Source: Streptomyces sp. NBC_00878 (GTDB lineage: Bacteria; Actinomycetota; Actinomycetes; Streptomycetales; Streptomycetaceae). Taken from it: a DNA stretch of 64,000 bases. Position 1 is the stretch's first letter. The number at the start of each line of letters is the position of its first letter. The stretch covers positions 1,488,001 through 1,552,000 of the forward strand of contig NZ_JAPEOK010000001.1 in NCBI RefSeq assembly GCF_026341515.1, given 5' to 3'. A model generated the notes under the pieces. That model was given only the letters and a program-made list of their open reading frames with translations. It was not told where the DNA came from and did no database searches. This document shows positions 41,007 to 48,777 of this stretch, in pieces. The translations under genes and the position numbers were made by a program.

Positions 41007-41971
41007 CCTCCCCGACCGGCGCGTCCGGTTCATCCAGCCCGTCTGGTCCGGCCGGTACGTCTGGTCCGGCCGGTACGTCTGGTCCAGCCGGTACGTCTGG
41101 TGCACCTGGCACGCCCGACAAGTCCGCCGCCGTGGGCGACACCCTCCGGGGTGGGCCGCGGCGGCGGCGCGTGCGGGTGAGACGCGGTGGCGGTCGAGGT
41201 GTGCCCCTGCCCCTGCTGGTGCCCGCGCTGCTCGGCCTGGCGTTCCTGCTGGTGCCGTTGATCGCCCTGCTCGTGCGGACGCCGTGGCACAGCCTGCCCG
41301 AGCAGCTGACGAGCGCCGAGGTCTGGCAGGCGCTCCGGCTGTCCCTGGTGTGCGCCACGGCGGCGACGGCGGTGAGTCTGGTCATCGGCGTGCCGCTGGC
41401 CTGGCTGCTGGCCCGGGTCGAGTTCCCCGGGCGCGGGCTCGTACGCGCCCTCGTCACCCTGCCGCTCGTCCTGCCCCCGGTGGTGGGCGGTGTGGCGCTG
41501 CTGATGGCGCTCGGCCGCAACGGCATCGTCGGGCGGTGGCTGGACTCGTGGTTCGGGATCACGCTGCCGTTCACCACGGCGGGGGTCGTGGTCGCGGAGG
41601 CGTTCGTGGCGATGCCGTTCCTGGTCATCAGCGTCGAGGGCACCCTGCGGGCCGCCGACCCCCGCTACGAGGAGGCGGCCGCCACGCTCGGCGCCTCCCG
41701 CTTCACGGCCTTCCGCCGCGTCACGCTCCCGCTGATCGCGCCGGGCATCGCGGCGGGCGCCGTACTGGCCTGGGCGCGGGCGCTGGGCGAGTTCGGCGCG
41801 ACGATCACCTTCGCGGGCAACTTCCCCGACCGTACCCAGACCATGCCCCTCGCGGTCTACCTCGCCCTCCAGAGCGATCCGGAGGCCGCGATCGCCCTCA
41901 GCCTGGTCCTGCTCGCCGTGTCGATCGCGGTGCTCGCGGGCCTGCGCGACCGTTGGATGGCAGCGGGATGA
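41003..41971 (+). CDS. modB: Molybdate ABC transporter permease
   Basis: The 322-residue product has a GTG start overlapping the modA stop by four bases. About 55 residues of low complexity, including PAGTSG repeats, precede five to six membrane segments. The permease signature for ATPase contact is EAAATLGASRFTAFRRVTLPLIAPGI; ALGEFGATITFAGNFPDRTQTMPLAVY is strongly ModB-like. It forms the channel with ModC. The repeats at the start come from an 18-bp tandem array in the DNA and are probably a recent expansion. Confidence 0.95.
   Translation: MTSPTGASGSSSPSGPAGTSGPAGTSGPAGTSGAPGTPDKSAAVGDTLRGGPRRRRVRVRRGGGRGVPLPLLVPALLGLAFLLVPLIALLVRTPWHSLPEQLTSAEVWQALRLSLVCATAATAVSLVIGVPLAWLLARVEFPGRGLVRALVTLPLVLPPVVGGVALLMALGRNGIVGRWLDSWFGITLPFTTAGVVVAEAFVAMPFLVISVEGTLRAADPRYEEAAATLGASRFTAFRRVTLPLIAPGIAAGAVLAWARALGEFGATITFAGNFPDRTQTMPLAVYLALQSDPEAAIALSLVLLAVSIAVLAGLRDRWMAAG
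41036..41107 (+). repeat. Tandem 18-bp units in the modB 5' end
   Basis: GGTACGTCTGGTCCGGCC (41054-41071) is followed by copies at 41072-41089 (one change) and 41090-41107 (diverged end), with a partial copy before it. They encode GTSGPA units in the cytoplasmic N-terminus of ModB. Confidence 0.85.
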
Positions 41972-41978
41972 GAGCAAG

Positions 41979-43145
41979 ATGACCGAGGTCCACCGGATGG
42001 CAGTGGGACGATCGAGGTCCACGGATGAGAGCAGCATGACCGAGACCCACGACACCCACGACACTCACGGCACCAGCGCCCACGGCATGCGGACCGATCC
42101 CTCGGCCGACGGGCTCGACGCCCGGCTCGTCGTCGACCGCGGTTCGTTCCGGCTCGATGTGGCGCTGACCGCCGCGCCCGGCGACGTGGTCGCGCTGCTG
42201 GGTCCCAACGGCGCCGGCAAGACCACCGCCCTGCGCGCCCTGGCGGGCCTCGTCCCGCTCACCGGCGGCCATCTCCGCCTGGACGGTGCGGAGTTGGAGC
42301 GTACGGCGCCGGAGTCGCGCCCGGTCGGCGTCGTCTTCCAGGACTACCTGCTCTTTCCTCACCTCACCGCCCTCGACAACGTGGCCTTCGGTCCGCGCTG
42401 TCACGGCGTCGGCAAGGCGGAGGCCCGTGCTCAGGCCGCCGAGTGGCTGGACCGCATGGGCCTCGCCGAGCACGCCGGTGCCAAGCCCCGCCGCCTCTCC
42501 GGCGGCCAGGGCCAACGCGTCGCCCTCGCCCGCGCCCTGGCCACCCGCCCCCGGCTGCTCCTCCTCGACGAGCCCCTGGCGGCGCTGGACGCCCGGACCC
42601 GCCTGGAGGTGCGCGCCCAACTCCGCCGCCATCTGGCCGAGTTCGAGGCGGTCGCCGTACTCGTCACGCACGACCCGCTCGACGCGATGGTGCTGGCCGA
42701 CCGGCTGGTCGTCGTGGAGCACGGCCGGATCGTCCAGGAGGGCGGTCCCTCCGAGATCGCCCGGCACCCGCGCACGGAGTACATCGCGCAGTTGGTCGGG
42801 CTGAACCTCTACCGGGGAGACGCCGAGGGCCACTCGGTGCGGCTCGACGCCGACCTCACGATCACCACCACGGAAGGCCTGTCCGGGCCGGTCTTCGTGG
42901 CGTTCCGGCCGAGCGCGGTCACCCTCTACCGCGATCGCCCCACCGGTTCCAGCGCCCGCAACCTCTGGCGCTGCGAAGTCGCCGGACTGGAGACCCACGG
43001 CGACCAGATCCGCGCCGACCTCACCGGCGAGCTCTCCCTGGCCGCCGACCTCACCACCGTCGCCGCGGCCGAACTCGACCTGCACCCGGGCGCACCGGTC
43101 TGGGCCACGGTCAAGGCGACACAGACCCACGCCTACCCCGTCTGA
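41979..43145 (+). CDS. modC: Molybdate ABC transporter ATP-binding protein
   Basis: The 388-residue product starts at ATG 41979, seven bases after modB; an equally good ATG at 42036 lies in an imperfect duplicate of the same start region (GAGGTCCACGGATGAGAGCA). The ABC domain has Walker A LLGPNGAGKTT, Q-loop VVFQDYLLFPH, signature RLSGGQGQRVALARAL and Walker B LLLLDEPLAALD with the His switch LVTHDP. A C-terminal TOBE domain follows (VFVAFRPSAVTLY). It powers molybdate import and may sense intracellular molybdate through TOBE. Confidence 0.95.
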   Translation: MTEVHRMAVGRSRSTDESSMTETHDTHDTHGTSAHGMRTDPSADGLDARLVVDRGSFRLDVALTAAPGDVVALLGPNGAGKTTALRALAGLVPLTGGHLRLDGAELERTAPESRPVGVVFQDYLLFPHLTALDNVAFGPRCHGVGKAEARAQAAEWLDRMGLAEHAGAKPRRLSGGQGQRVALARALATRPRLLLLDEPLAALDARTRLEVRAQLRRHLAEFEAVAVLVTHDPLDAMVLADRLVVVEHGRIVQEGGPSEIARHPRTEYIAQLVGLNLYRGDAEGHSVRLDADLTITTTEGLSGPVFVAFRPSAVTLYRDRPTGSSARNLWRCEVAGLETHGDQIRADLTGELSLAADLTTVAAAELDLHPGAPVWATVKATQTHAYPV

Positions 43146-43296
43146 CAACGGGCGGAAAGCGGGCGGGAAGGGCGCGGGGAGCGGTCGGCGAGTCGAGCCG
43201 TGCCGCCGATAATGCCCGCGTCCGACTACGGTGAAGTGACAGTAGGGGATAAATGCAACAAATCCGCTCTTTTGTTTCTCCGTGAGGCGTTCCACC

Positions 43297-43716
43297 ATGA
43301 GCCTGAGCATCCGCAACCAGATCCCCGGCACCGTCACCGCCATCACCCCCGGGGAGGTGATGGCCACGGTCAAGGTCCGCCTCGACGGCGGCCAGGACCT
43401 CACCGCGGCGATCACGGTGGAGGCCGTCGAAGACCTCGGTCTGGCCGAGGGCTCGGCGGTCCGCGCCCTCGTGAAGTCCACGGAGGTCTCCCTGGCCACC
43501 GGCCCGCTCGAGGGCCTGTCCATCCGCAACCAGCTGCCCGGCACCGTCACCGGCGTGGTCACGGGCGGCGCCATGGCCTCGGTCAGGATCACGGTCGACG
43601 GCGCCGAACTGACCGCCGCGATCACCAAGGACGCGCTCACGGACCTCGGCCTGACGGCCGGCTCCCCCGTCGTGGCCCTGATGAAGTCGACCGAGGTCTC
43701 CCTCGCGACCGCGTGA
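43297..43716 (+). CDS. Double Mop (TOBE) molybdopterin/molybdate-binding protein
   Basis: The 139-residue product starts at ATG 43297 with GAGG upstream. It consists of two nearly identical Mop units, residues 1-69 (LSIRNQIPGTVTAITPGEVMA, ending VKSTEVSLATG) and 74-139 (LSIRNQLPGTVTGVVTGGAMA, ending MKSTEVSLATA). Such molbindins store or buffer molybdate in hexamers or trimers of tandem units. It lies 151 bases after modC with its own AT-rich upstream region (GGGGATAAATGC), so it may have a separate promoter. It completes the molybdenum block. Confidence 0.93.
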   Translation: MSLSIRNQIPGTVTAITPGEVMATVKVRLDGGQDLTAAITVEAVEDLGLAEGSAVRALVKSTEVSLATGPLEGLSIRNQLPGTVTGVVTGGAMASVRITVDGAELTAAITKDALTDLGLTAGSPVVALMKSTEVSLATA

Positions 43717-43775
43717 GCCGACGTCCGGGACATCCTGGGCTTCCGCCGAGGACCCCGGAGCCGGGTCGTTCCAGG

Positions 43776-45095
43776 TCACCTGCCGCGCAACTCACCGAAC
43801 CAGCGCACGATCGCCGACGTAGCCGCGACATTGGCCCCCAGGTGACGAGACCCCCGGTAGTCGACATCGCCGAGATCGACCACCGGAGCGTCCACGCCGT
43901 TCCCCGAGAAAGCCGCCTGGCAGTGCTCGGTGTTGGCGGTGACGGCTTGCTCGTCCCCGGTCGCCATGTACAGCCGGACCGGGGCGCTGGGGGCCCAGTC
44001 AGCGCATACCGCGTCGGTCGTGCGCAGCGCCGCCGCCAGCGGCCCCGTCGGATGCGCGAGCACCTCACGACCGTGTTCGGTCAGCAACTCGTCCAGAGTG
44101 CCCGGGGTTCCCCGCATCAGCTGCTCCCCCGTGTGGGCGCCGTCGAACAGCGCCTCGACGGTACGGTCATAAGGAGCTCGGAAGACGTCGCCAGGGCTGT
44201 CGTAGATGTGGTGGAGCCGGTTGAACGCCACCAGTGTGTACGCCGCGTACAGCACACCGGACTTGGGGTCCACCCGGCCCTCGACCAGTGCGGGCAGTTC
44301 GGCGCCGCCGAAGTCGTACGCGCCGCTCACCGGTGCCAGCGCGCCCAGCCTGAACCAGCGGTCCTCGCCCGCCTCCAGAGCCCGGCCGAGCCCCAGCGCC
44401 GCCGAGGCGCCCTGTGAGAAACCGGTGACCATGACGTCGCGCTCCAGCAGGTGGCCGGTGCGGGGCGCGAAGGCACGGGCCGCGCGCAGCATGTCCAGGG
44501 ATGCCGTGGTCTCCGAACCGATGTCCATCCAGGGGTGCGGTCCGGGTCCTTTGCCCATTCCGAGGTAGTCGGGGGCGATCCCCGCGGCACCGGCCGTCGC
44601 GTATGCGATCACCGGCGCGGACTCGAAGTCGCCACGCCGCATGGACGGGGAATCGTCCTTGTGAGTGCCGGTGCCGTGCCCGAAGGACATCGCCCACAGC
44701 CTTCTTTCGCTCTTGAGCGGCAGCGCGAACAGCCCGCTCGCCGTGGTGGGCCGTCCGTACACGTCGACGGTCCGGTAGATCAGCCGGTACGCGACCACGC
44801 CGTGCCGGACGGTGACGTCGTCGAACCCGGCCCCGCGCAGCTCAGCGGCCACGGCCCGCGGCGTCGCGAGCGTGTACAGCCTCTCGGCGGAGACCAACGT
44901 TCCCCGGCCGCGCTGTTCGTGCTGGTGCTCCTCGTGCTGCGCGTGCGCTGGGGCATGGACGGCGGGCGAAGCTGCGGCGACGGCGACTGCCGGCCCGCCC
45001 AGCAGCAGGCCGCAGCACACCGCTGCCACGTGCGCTCGGAGAGCGCCGCGGTGCCGGGTTCCGCGGCGCGATGATGTTGAGGTCGGGAAGACCAC
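43776..45095 (-). CDS. Secreted lipase/alpha-beta hydrolase
   Basis: The product is 439 residues from GTG 45095, preceded by GGGGGAAATC; a TTG at 45107 is less likely. The N-terminus is an export signal (RHRGALRAHVAAVCCGLLLGGPAVAVAAASPAVHA, read in parts). The nucleophile elbow is VTGFSQGASAALGL, with SFGHGTGTH upstream as the likely oxyanion region and a late GSRHLG histidine. This arrangement is like secretory lipases of the LIP family (CalA-type). It would hydrolyse lipids or esters outside the cell. Convergent with the Mop gene; no regulator adjacent. Confidence 0.87.
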   Translation of the reverse strand: MVFPTSTSSRRGTRHRGALRAHVAAVCCGLLLGGPAVAVAAASPAVHAPAHAQHEEHQHEQRGRGTLVSAERLYTLATPRAVAAELRGAGFDDVTVRHGVVAYRLIYRTVDVYGRPTTASGLFALPLKSERRLWAMSFGHGTGTHKDDSPSMRRGDFESAPVIAYATAGAAGIAPDYLGMGKGPGPHPWMDIGSETTASLDMLRAARAFAPRTGHLLERDVMVTGFSQGASAALGLGRALEAGEDRWFRLGALAPVSGAYDFGGAELPALVEGRVDPKSGVLYAAYTLVAFNRLHHIYDSPGDVFRAPYDRTVEALFDGAHTGEQLMRGTPGTLDELLTEHGREVLAHPTGPLAAALRTTDAVCADWAPSAPVRLYMATGDEQAVTANTEHCQAAFSGNGVDAPVVDLGDVDYRGSRHLGANVAATSAIVRWFGELRGR

Positions 45096-45324
45096 GATTT
45101 CCCCCAAGTACGGCTCGACAACTGTCCGTTCAGCCTCACGCGCAGCGACATTCGCCGCACTGGTGCAGGCCCCCGAGCCCTCCTGGTGTCCACACCCGGC
45201 CGGGAGCCGAAGCGGCTGCGGCCTCTGACGCGAGGCGGGTGTCCGCGGCTAGGGTGAACGGGATTCGAGGGGCCTGCGAGTTCGGGGCGGGCGTGCGTCG
45301 GCGCTGGTTGAGGGAGGGGCTGCT

Positions 45325-48300
45325 GTGGACGGCGGCACGGTAGGCCTGCGGATCGCGTCGGCGGTGGTCGTGCCGGTGCTCAAACGGCTGCTGCTGCCGC
45401 CCGCGAGCGTGCCGGGGGCGGAGTTCGGCGAACGACCTGTTCCGATCCGTCGTCTGGTGTCGTTCGGCAAGGAGCCCCGCGCCCTCACCGAGGACGATCT
45501 GCACAAGCTCGCCCGCGAGTTGGTCCGCCGCGCCGTACGGGCCGCCGGGCCGCACGATCCGCCGATCGGCGCGGATGAGCACGACGCCGTCGGGCAGGCG
45601 CTGACCCGCACCCTGCACGCGCTCGGCGATCTCGACATGGACGACGTCCACGCCTTCGGGCTCGGCCCCGAGAAACTGGCCGCGGAACTGTCCAGGAGCG
45701 CCGGCCCCAGCACGCGAAGGCTCCTGAGCGACGACGCCGCCCGCTTCCACGACCGTCTCCTGGAGACGGCCTGCGTGCATCTCATGCGCCTCTTCAGCCA
45801 GCGGCCCGGATTCGCAGCCCGTGCCCAGATCGAGCAGAGCCGCGAGATCCGGGAGCAGAGCGAGAAGTTGGACAGAATCCTGCGGCAACTGCCGGACATC
45901 AGCCGCCAGGATGCCGAGTTCGAGGAGGAGTACGCGCGCTACATCGTCGAGAACCACGGCAGGCTCACGATCTACGGTGTCGACCTGCGCGAACCCGACG
46001 GCCAGGACTGGCCGTTGGAAGCCGCGTATCTGAGTCTGGAGGCCGTGCCGTACCGCGACGGAGCCGATCCGGTTCCGGTGGTGAACGGCGGGCCGGGAGC
46101 CGACCGGGACACGGAGGCCGAGCAGGCCGCGGGTCCGGCCGAGGCGGTCCTGGCCGGCCATGAGCGCGTGCTGCTTCGCGGGGTCGCGGGCACCGGCAAG
46201 ACGACCCTGGTGCAGTGGCTGGCCCTCGCCACGGCCCAGCAGGAGCAACTGCCCGGCAGACTGTCGCAGCTGTTCGGACGCGTCCCCTTCGTTCTGCCGT
46301 TGCGCACCCTGGCGCGCAAGGACGCCGAACTGCCCGTGCCCGAGGACTTCCTGCGCCGGATCGGCTGCCCGCTCGTAGGCACGGAGCCCGACGGATGGGC
46401 GGCGCGGGTGCTGCGGCACGGGCGCGGCGTGATCCTCATCGACGGGGCCGACGAGATTCCGAAGGACGACCGGACCCGCACACGGGCCTGGCTCAGAAAG
46501 CTGCTCGCCGTCTTCCCCGGCAACCTGTGGCTGCTCACGTCCCGCCCCTCGGCCCTGGAGCGGGGCTGGCTGGCCCGCGAGGGCTTCCAGGAGTTCGCGC
46601 TCGCCGCGATGCGGCCCGCCGACATGAAGCAGTTCATCCGGCGCTGGCACACGGCGGCGGGGGCTTCGGAGGAGCTCGGTGAGTCGCTCACGCTGTCGTT
46701 GCGCAGCAGCCCCGAGTTGAGCCGCCTGGCGACCAATCCGCTGATGTGCGGCCTGATCTGCGCTCTGCACCGGGAACGCCGCGGCTTCCTGCCACAGGGC
46801 CGCGCCGCCCTGTACGAGGCGGCGCTCTCCATGCTTCTGGAGCGGCGCGACGTGGAGCGCGAGGTGTACGGCCGCGACCGCCCGGCACTGGACCAGAGGT
46901 CGGCGACGGAACCGCTCCAGAGACTCGCGTACTGGCTGATCCGCAACGAGCGGACGCAACTGGACCGGGCGGACGCGGTGGACGTGGTGCGACGGCTCCA
47001 GCCGTCCGTGCCCCGCCTCGCGGAGGTCGGGACGGCGGAGGAAGCCCTGCAACACCTCCTGGAGCGTTCCGGCCTGCTGCGCGAACCCGCCACCGGCACC
47101 GTCAACTTCATCCATCGGACCTTCCAGGACTTCCTGGGCGCCAGGGCCGTGCTGGAAGAGCGTGACATCGGCATGCTGGTGAACAACGCGCACCTGGACC
47201 AGTGGGAGGACGTGGTCCAGATGGCCGTCGCGCAGGCGCGTCACCAGGAGCGCGCCGACCTGCTGACCCGGCTGCGTGAACGGGGCGACCGGGAGCGGGA
47301 CACGGCGGTGCAGGCGCGGTTACGGCTCCTCGCGCTCGCCTCCCTGGAACAGGCCACCCGTCTCGAACCGGCGGTGCGTGAAGCCATCGAGGACCGGGCC
47401 GCACGGATGCTTCCGCCGCGCAGTCTGCGGGAGGCCGGGGCACTGGCGCAGACGGGCCCGCTGCTCATCGGGCTGCTGCCCAGGGCGAAGGACCTGGAGG
47501 GCGACGAGGAACTGGCCACCGTCCACGCGATCTGTCAGATCGGCGGGGACGCGGCCATCCCCAGGCTCCGGGAGTTCCTGGGGACCGGCCAGGGGGCGGT
47601 ACGCGCTCAACTCCTCGGCCACTGGGACCGGTTCGACACGACGGTGTACGCCGAGGAAATCGTGCGGCCGCTCCTCCACACCGCTCCCGACGAGACCGTC
47701 ACGGTGCGCTCGCACGCCGAGCTGGACGCCCTGCGCTCCATGTCCCGGTACCAACGGGTGGGTATCCACGGCGACTTCAGCCCCGAGGAGATCCGTACCT
47801 CGCTCGATCCTCGGCGGCTGCGCGAACTGCGCCTTCGCCACACCCTGCAACTGCGGGACCTCGACCTGCTCTCCGCCTTTCCCGAGCTCGAAACACTCGT
47901 CCTGCAAGGCTGCCGGAACGTGAAGGACCCCACGCCCCTGACGCGGCTGCCGCAACTGCGGAGGCTGGAACTGCGGGATCTCCCCCAGTTCGAGCCCCTG
48001 CTGAAACTGGCGGACTGCCCACGGCTGGAGGCACTCCTCGTGGGACCGGAGGTGCCCTGGCGCGGCTTGCCCGATCTCCCTCGCGCCGCCGAGCTGCGCC
48101 TGCTGTCGCTCCCGTCGTCGGCGGCACAGCTCTCCGGCATCGTGGCGTGCCGGGAACTCGAAGAACTGCGTCTGCAGGACGCGAGCGAGCGCTTGACGCC
48201 GGACGGCTGGGGCTCTCTTCTCAGTGCGCTGCCGAAGCTACGCAGACTGACGCTCTCCCCTCAGCAGTTGAGCATCCTGCTGTTCGCCCCGCGCACCGAG

Positions 48301-48543
48301 ATCCCTCAGGTCACCCACCTGGATGTGCGGGCCAGGTCCGGTTCGGCCGTTCCGCTGCGGCGGATCGCCCGGCGTCTGCCGGGGCTTGAGGAGATCCATC
48401 TGTCGCAGGTCGCGGAGCTCGATCTGGCACCCCTCGCCGGACTGCCCCGGCTGCGCCGGGTACGGCTCGCCTACCCCGGCGAGATCCGCGGGGCGGATTC
48501 GCTTCCCGAAACCGTCGAACTCGACATCCACCCGCACCCCTGA
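45325..48543 (+). CDS. NACHT NTPase with C-terminal leucine-rich repeats (bacterial NLR-like)
   Basis: The 1072-residue product starts at GTG 45325 with GGGAGGGGCT upstream. The helical N-terminal region (about 1-220, similar in style to the NNH domains of bacterial NACHT proteins) precedes the NACHT core: Walker A LLRGVAGTGKTTLVQWLA (about 285-300), Walker B GRGVILIDGADEIP (about 366-380), LLTSRP sensor, and FIHRTFQDFLGARAVL. After a helical repeat region, LRRs run from about 825 to 1060 (RRLRELRLRHTLQLRDLDLL and similar). bNACHT proteins of this type can defend against phage. No membrane or nuclease effector is evident, so the output is unknown. It precedes the ATPase/receptor pair on the same strand. 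Confidence 0.9.
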   Translation: MDGGTVGLRIASAVVVPVLKRLLLPPASVPGAEFGERPVPIRRLVSFGKEPRALTEDDLHKLARELVRRAVRAAGPHDPPIGADEHDAVGQALTRTLHALGDLDMDDVHAFGLGPEKLAAELSRSAGPSTRRLLSDDAARFHDRLLETACVHLMRLFSQRPGFAARAQIEQSREIREQSEKLDRILRQLPDISRQDAEFEEEYARYIVENHGRLTIYGVDLREPDGQDWPLEAAYLSLEAVPYRDGADPVPVVNGGPGADRDTEAEQAAGPAEAVLAGHERVLLRGVAGTGKTTLVQWLALATAQQEQLPGRLSQLFGRVPFVLPLRTLARKDAELPVPEDFLRRIGCPLVGTEPDGWAARVLRHGRGVILIDGADEIPKDDRTRTRAWLRKLLAVFPGNLWLLTSRPSALERGWLAREGFQEFALAAMRPADMKQFIRRWHTAAGASEELGESLTLSLRSSPELSRLATNPLMCGLICALHRERRGFLPQGRAALYEAALSMLLERRDVEREVYGRDRPALDQRSATEPLQRLAYWLIRNERTQLDRADAVDVVRRLQPSVPRLAEVGTAEEALQHLLERSGLLREPATGTVNFIHRTFQDFLGARAVLEERDIGMLVNNAHLDQWEDVVQMAVAQARHQERADLLTRLRERGDRERDTAVQARLRLLALASLEQATRLEPAVREAIEDRAARMLPPRSLREAGALAQTGPLLIGLLPRAKDLEGDEELATVHAICQIGGDAAIPRLREFLGTGQGAVRAQLLGHWDRFDTTVYAEEIVRPLLHTAPDETVTVRSHAELDALRSMSRYQRVGIHGDFSPEEIRTSLDPRRLRELRLRHTLQLRDLDLLSAFPELETLVLQGCRNVKDPTPLTRLPQLRRLELRDLPQFEPLLKLADCPRLEALLVGPEVPWRGLPDLPRAAELRLLSLPSSAAQLSGIVACRELEELRLQDASERLTPDGWGSLLSALPKLRRLTLSPQQLSILLFAPRTEIPQVTHLDVRARSGSAVPLRRIARRLPGLEEIHLSQVAELDLAPLAGLPRLRRVRLAYPGEIRGADSLPETVELDIHPHP

Positions 48544-48664
48544 CGCCCCTGCGTCGCGGTCCCGAACACACGTATGAACTGGGGTGTCCCACCGGTCACT
48601 TCCGGGTAACACAGCCCCGAGTGCACCTGGCGGGATGTTTGCGGGAACGGTAAATTCTGCGCCT

Positions 48665-48678
48665 CCAGGTATACCTGG
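48665..48678. promoter_or_regulatory. Perfect 14-bp palindrome CCAGGTATACCTGG
   Basis: It sits about 100 bases upstream of the P-loop ATPase start in the 234-base gap after the NACHT gene. The upstream stretch GGTAAATTCTGC is AT-rich. A dimeric repressor or activator site for the downstream pair is likely; no regulator is identified. Confidence 0.55.
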
Positions 48679-48777
48679 TAACGATGTCAGCGGCTGAAGT
48701 CTCGGGGGACGGTGCCGCCTGCCTCCGAGGTTGTGGCTGCCGGGCAACACCGGACGACGGAAGCGGGACGCAGCCAG

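Noticed and set aside
41036..41107. Regular short repeats that could suggest a CRISPR array
   Set aside because: The units are contiguous 18-bp tandem copies without spacers and stay in frame in modB.
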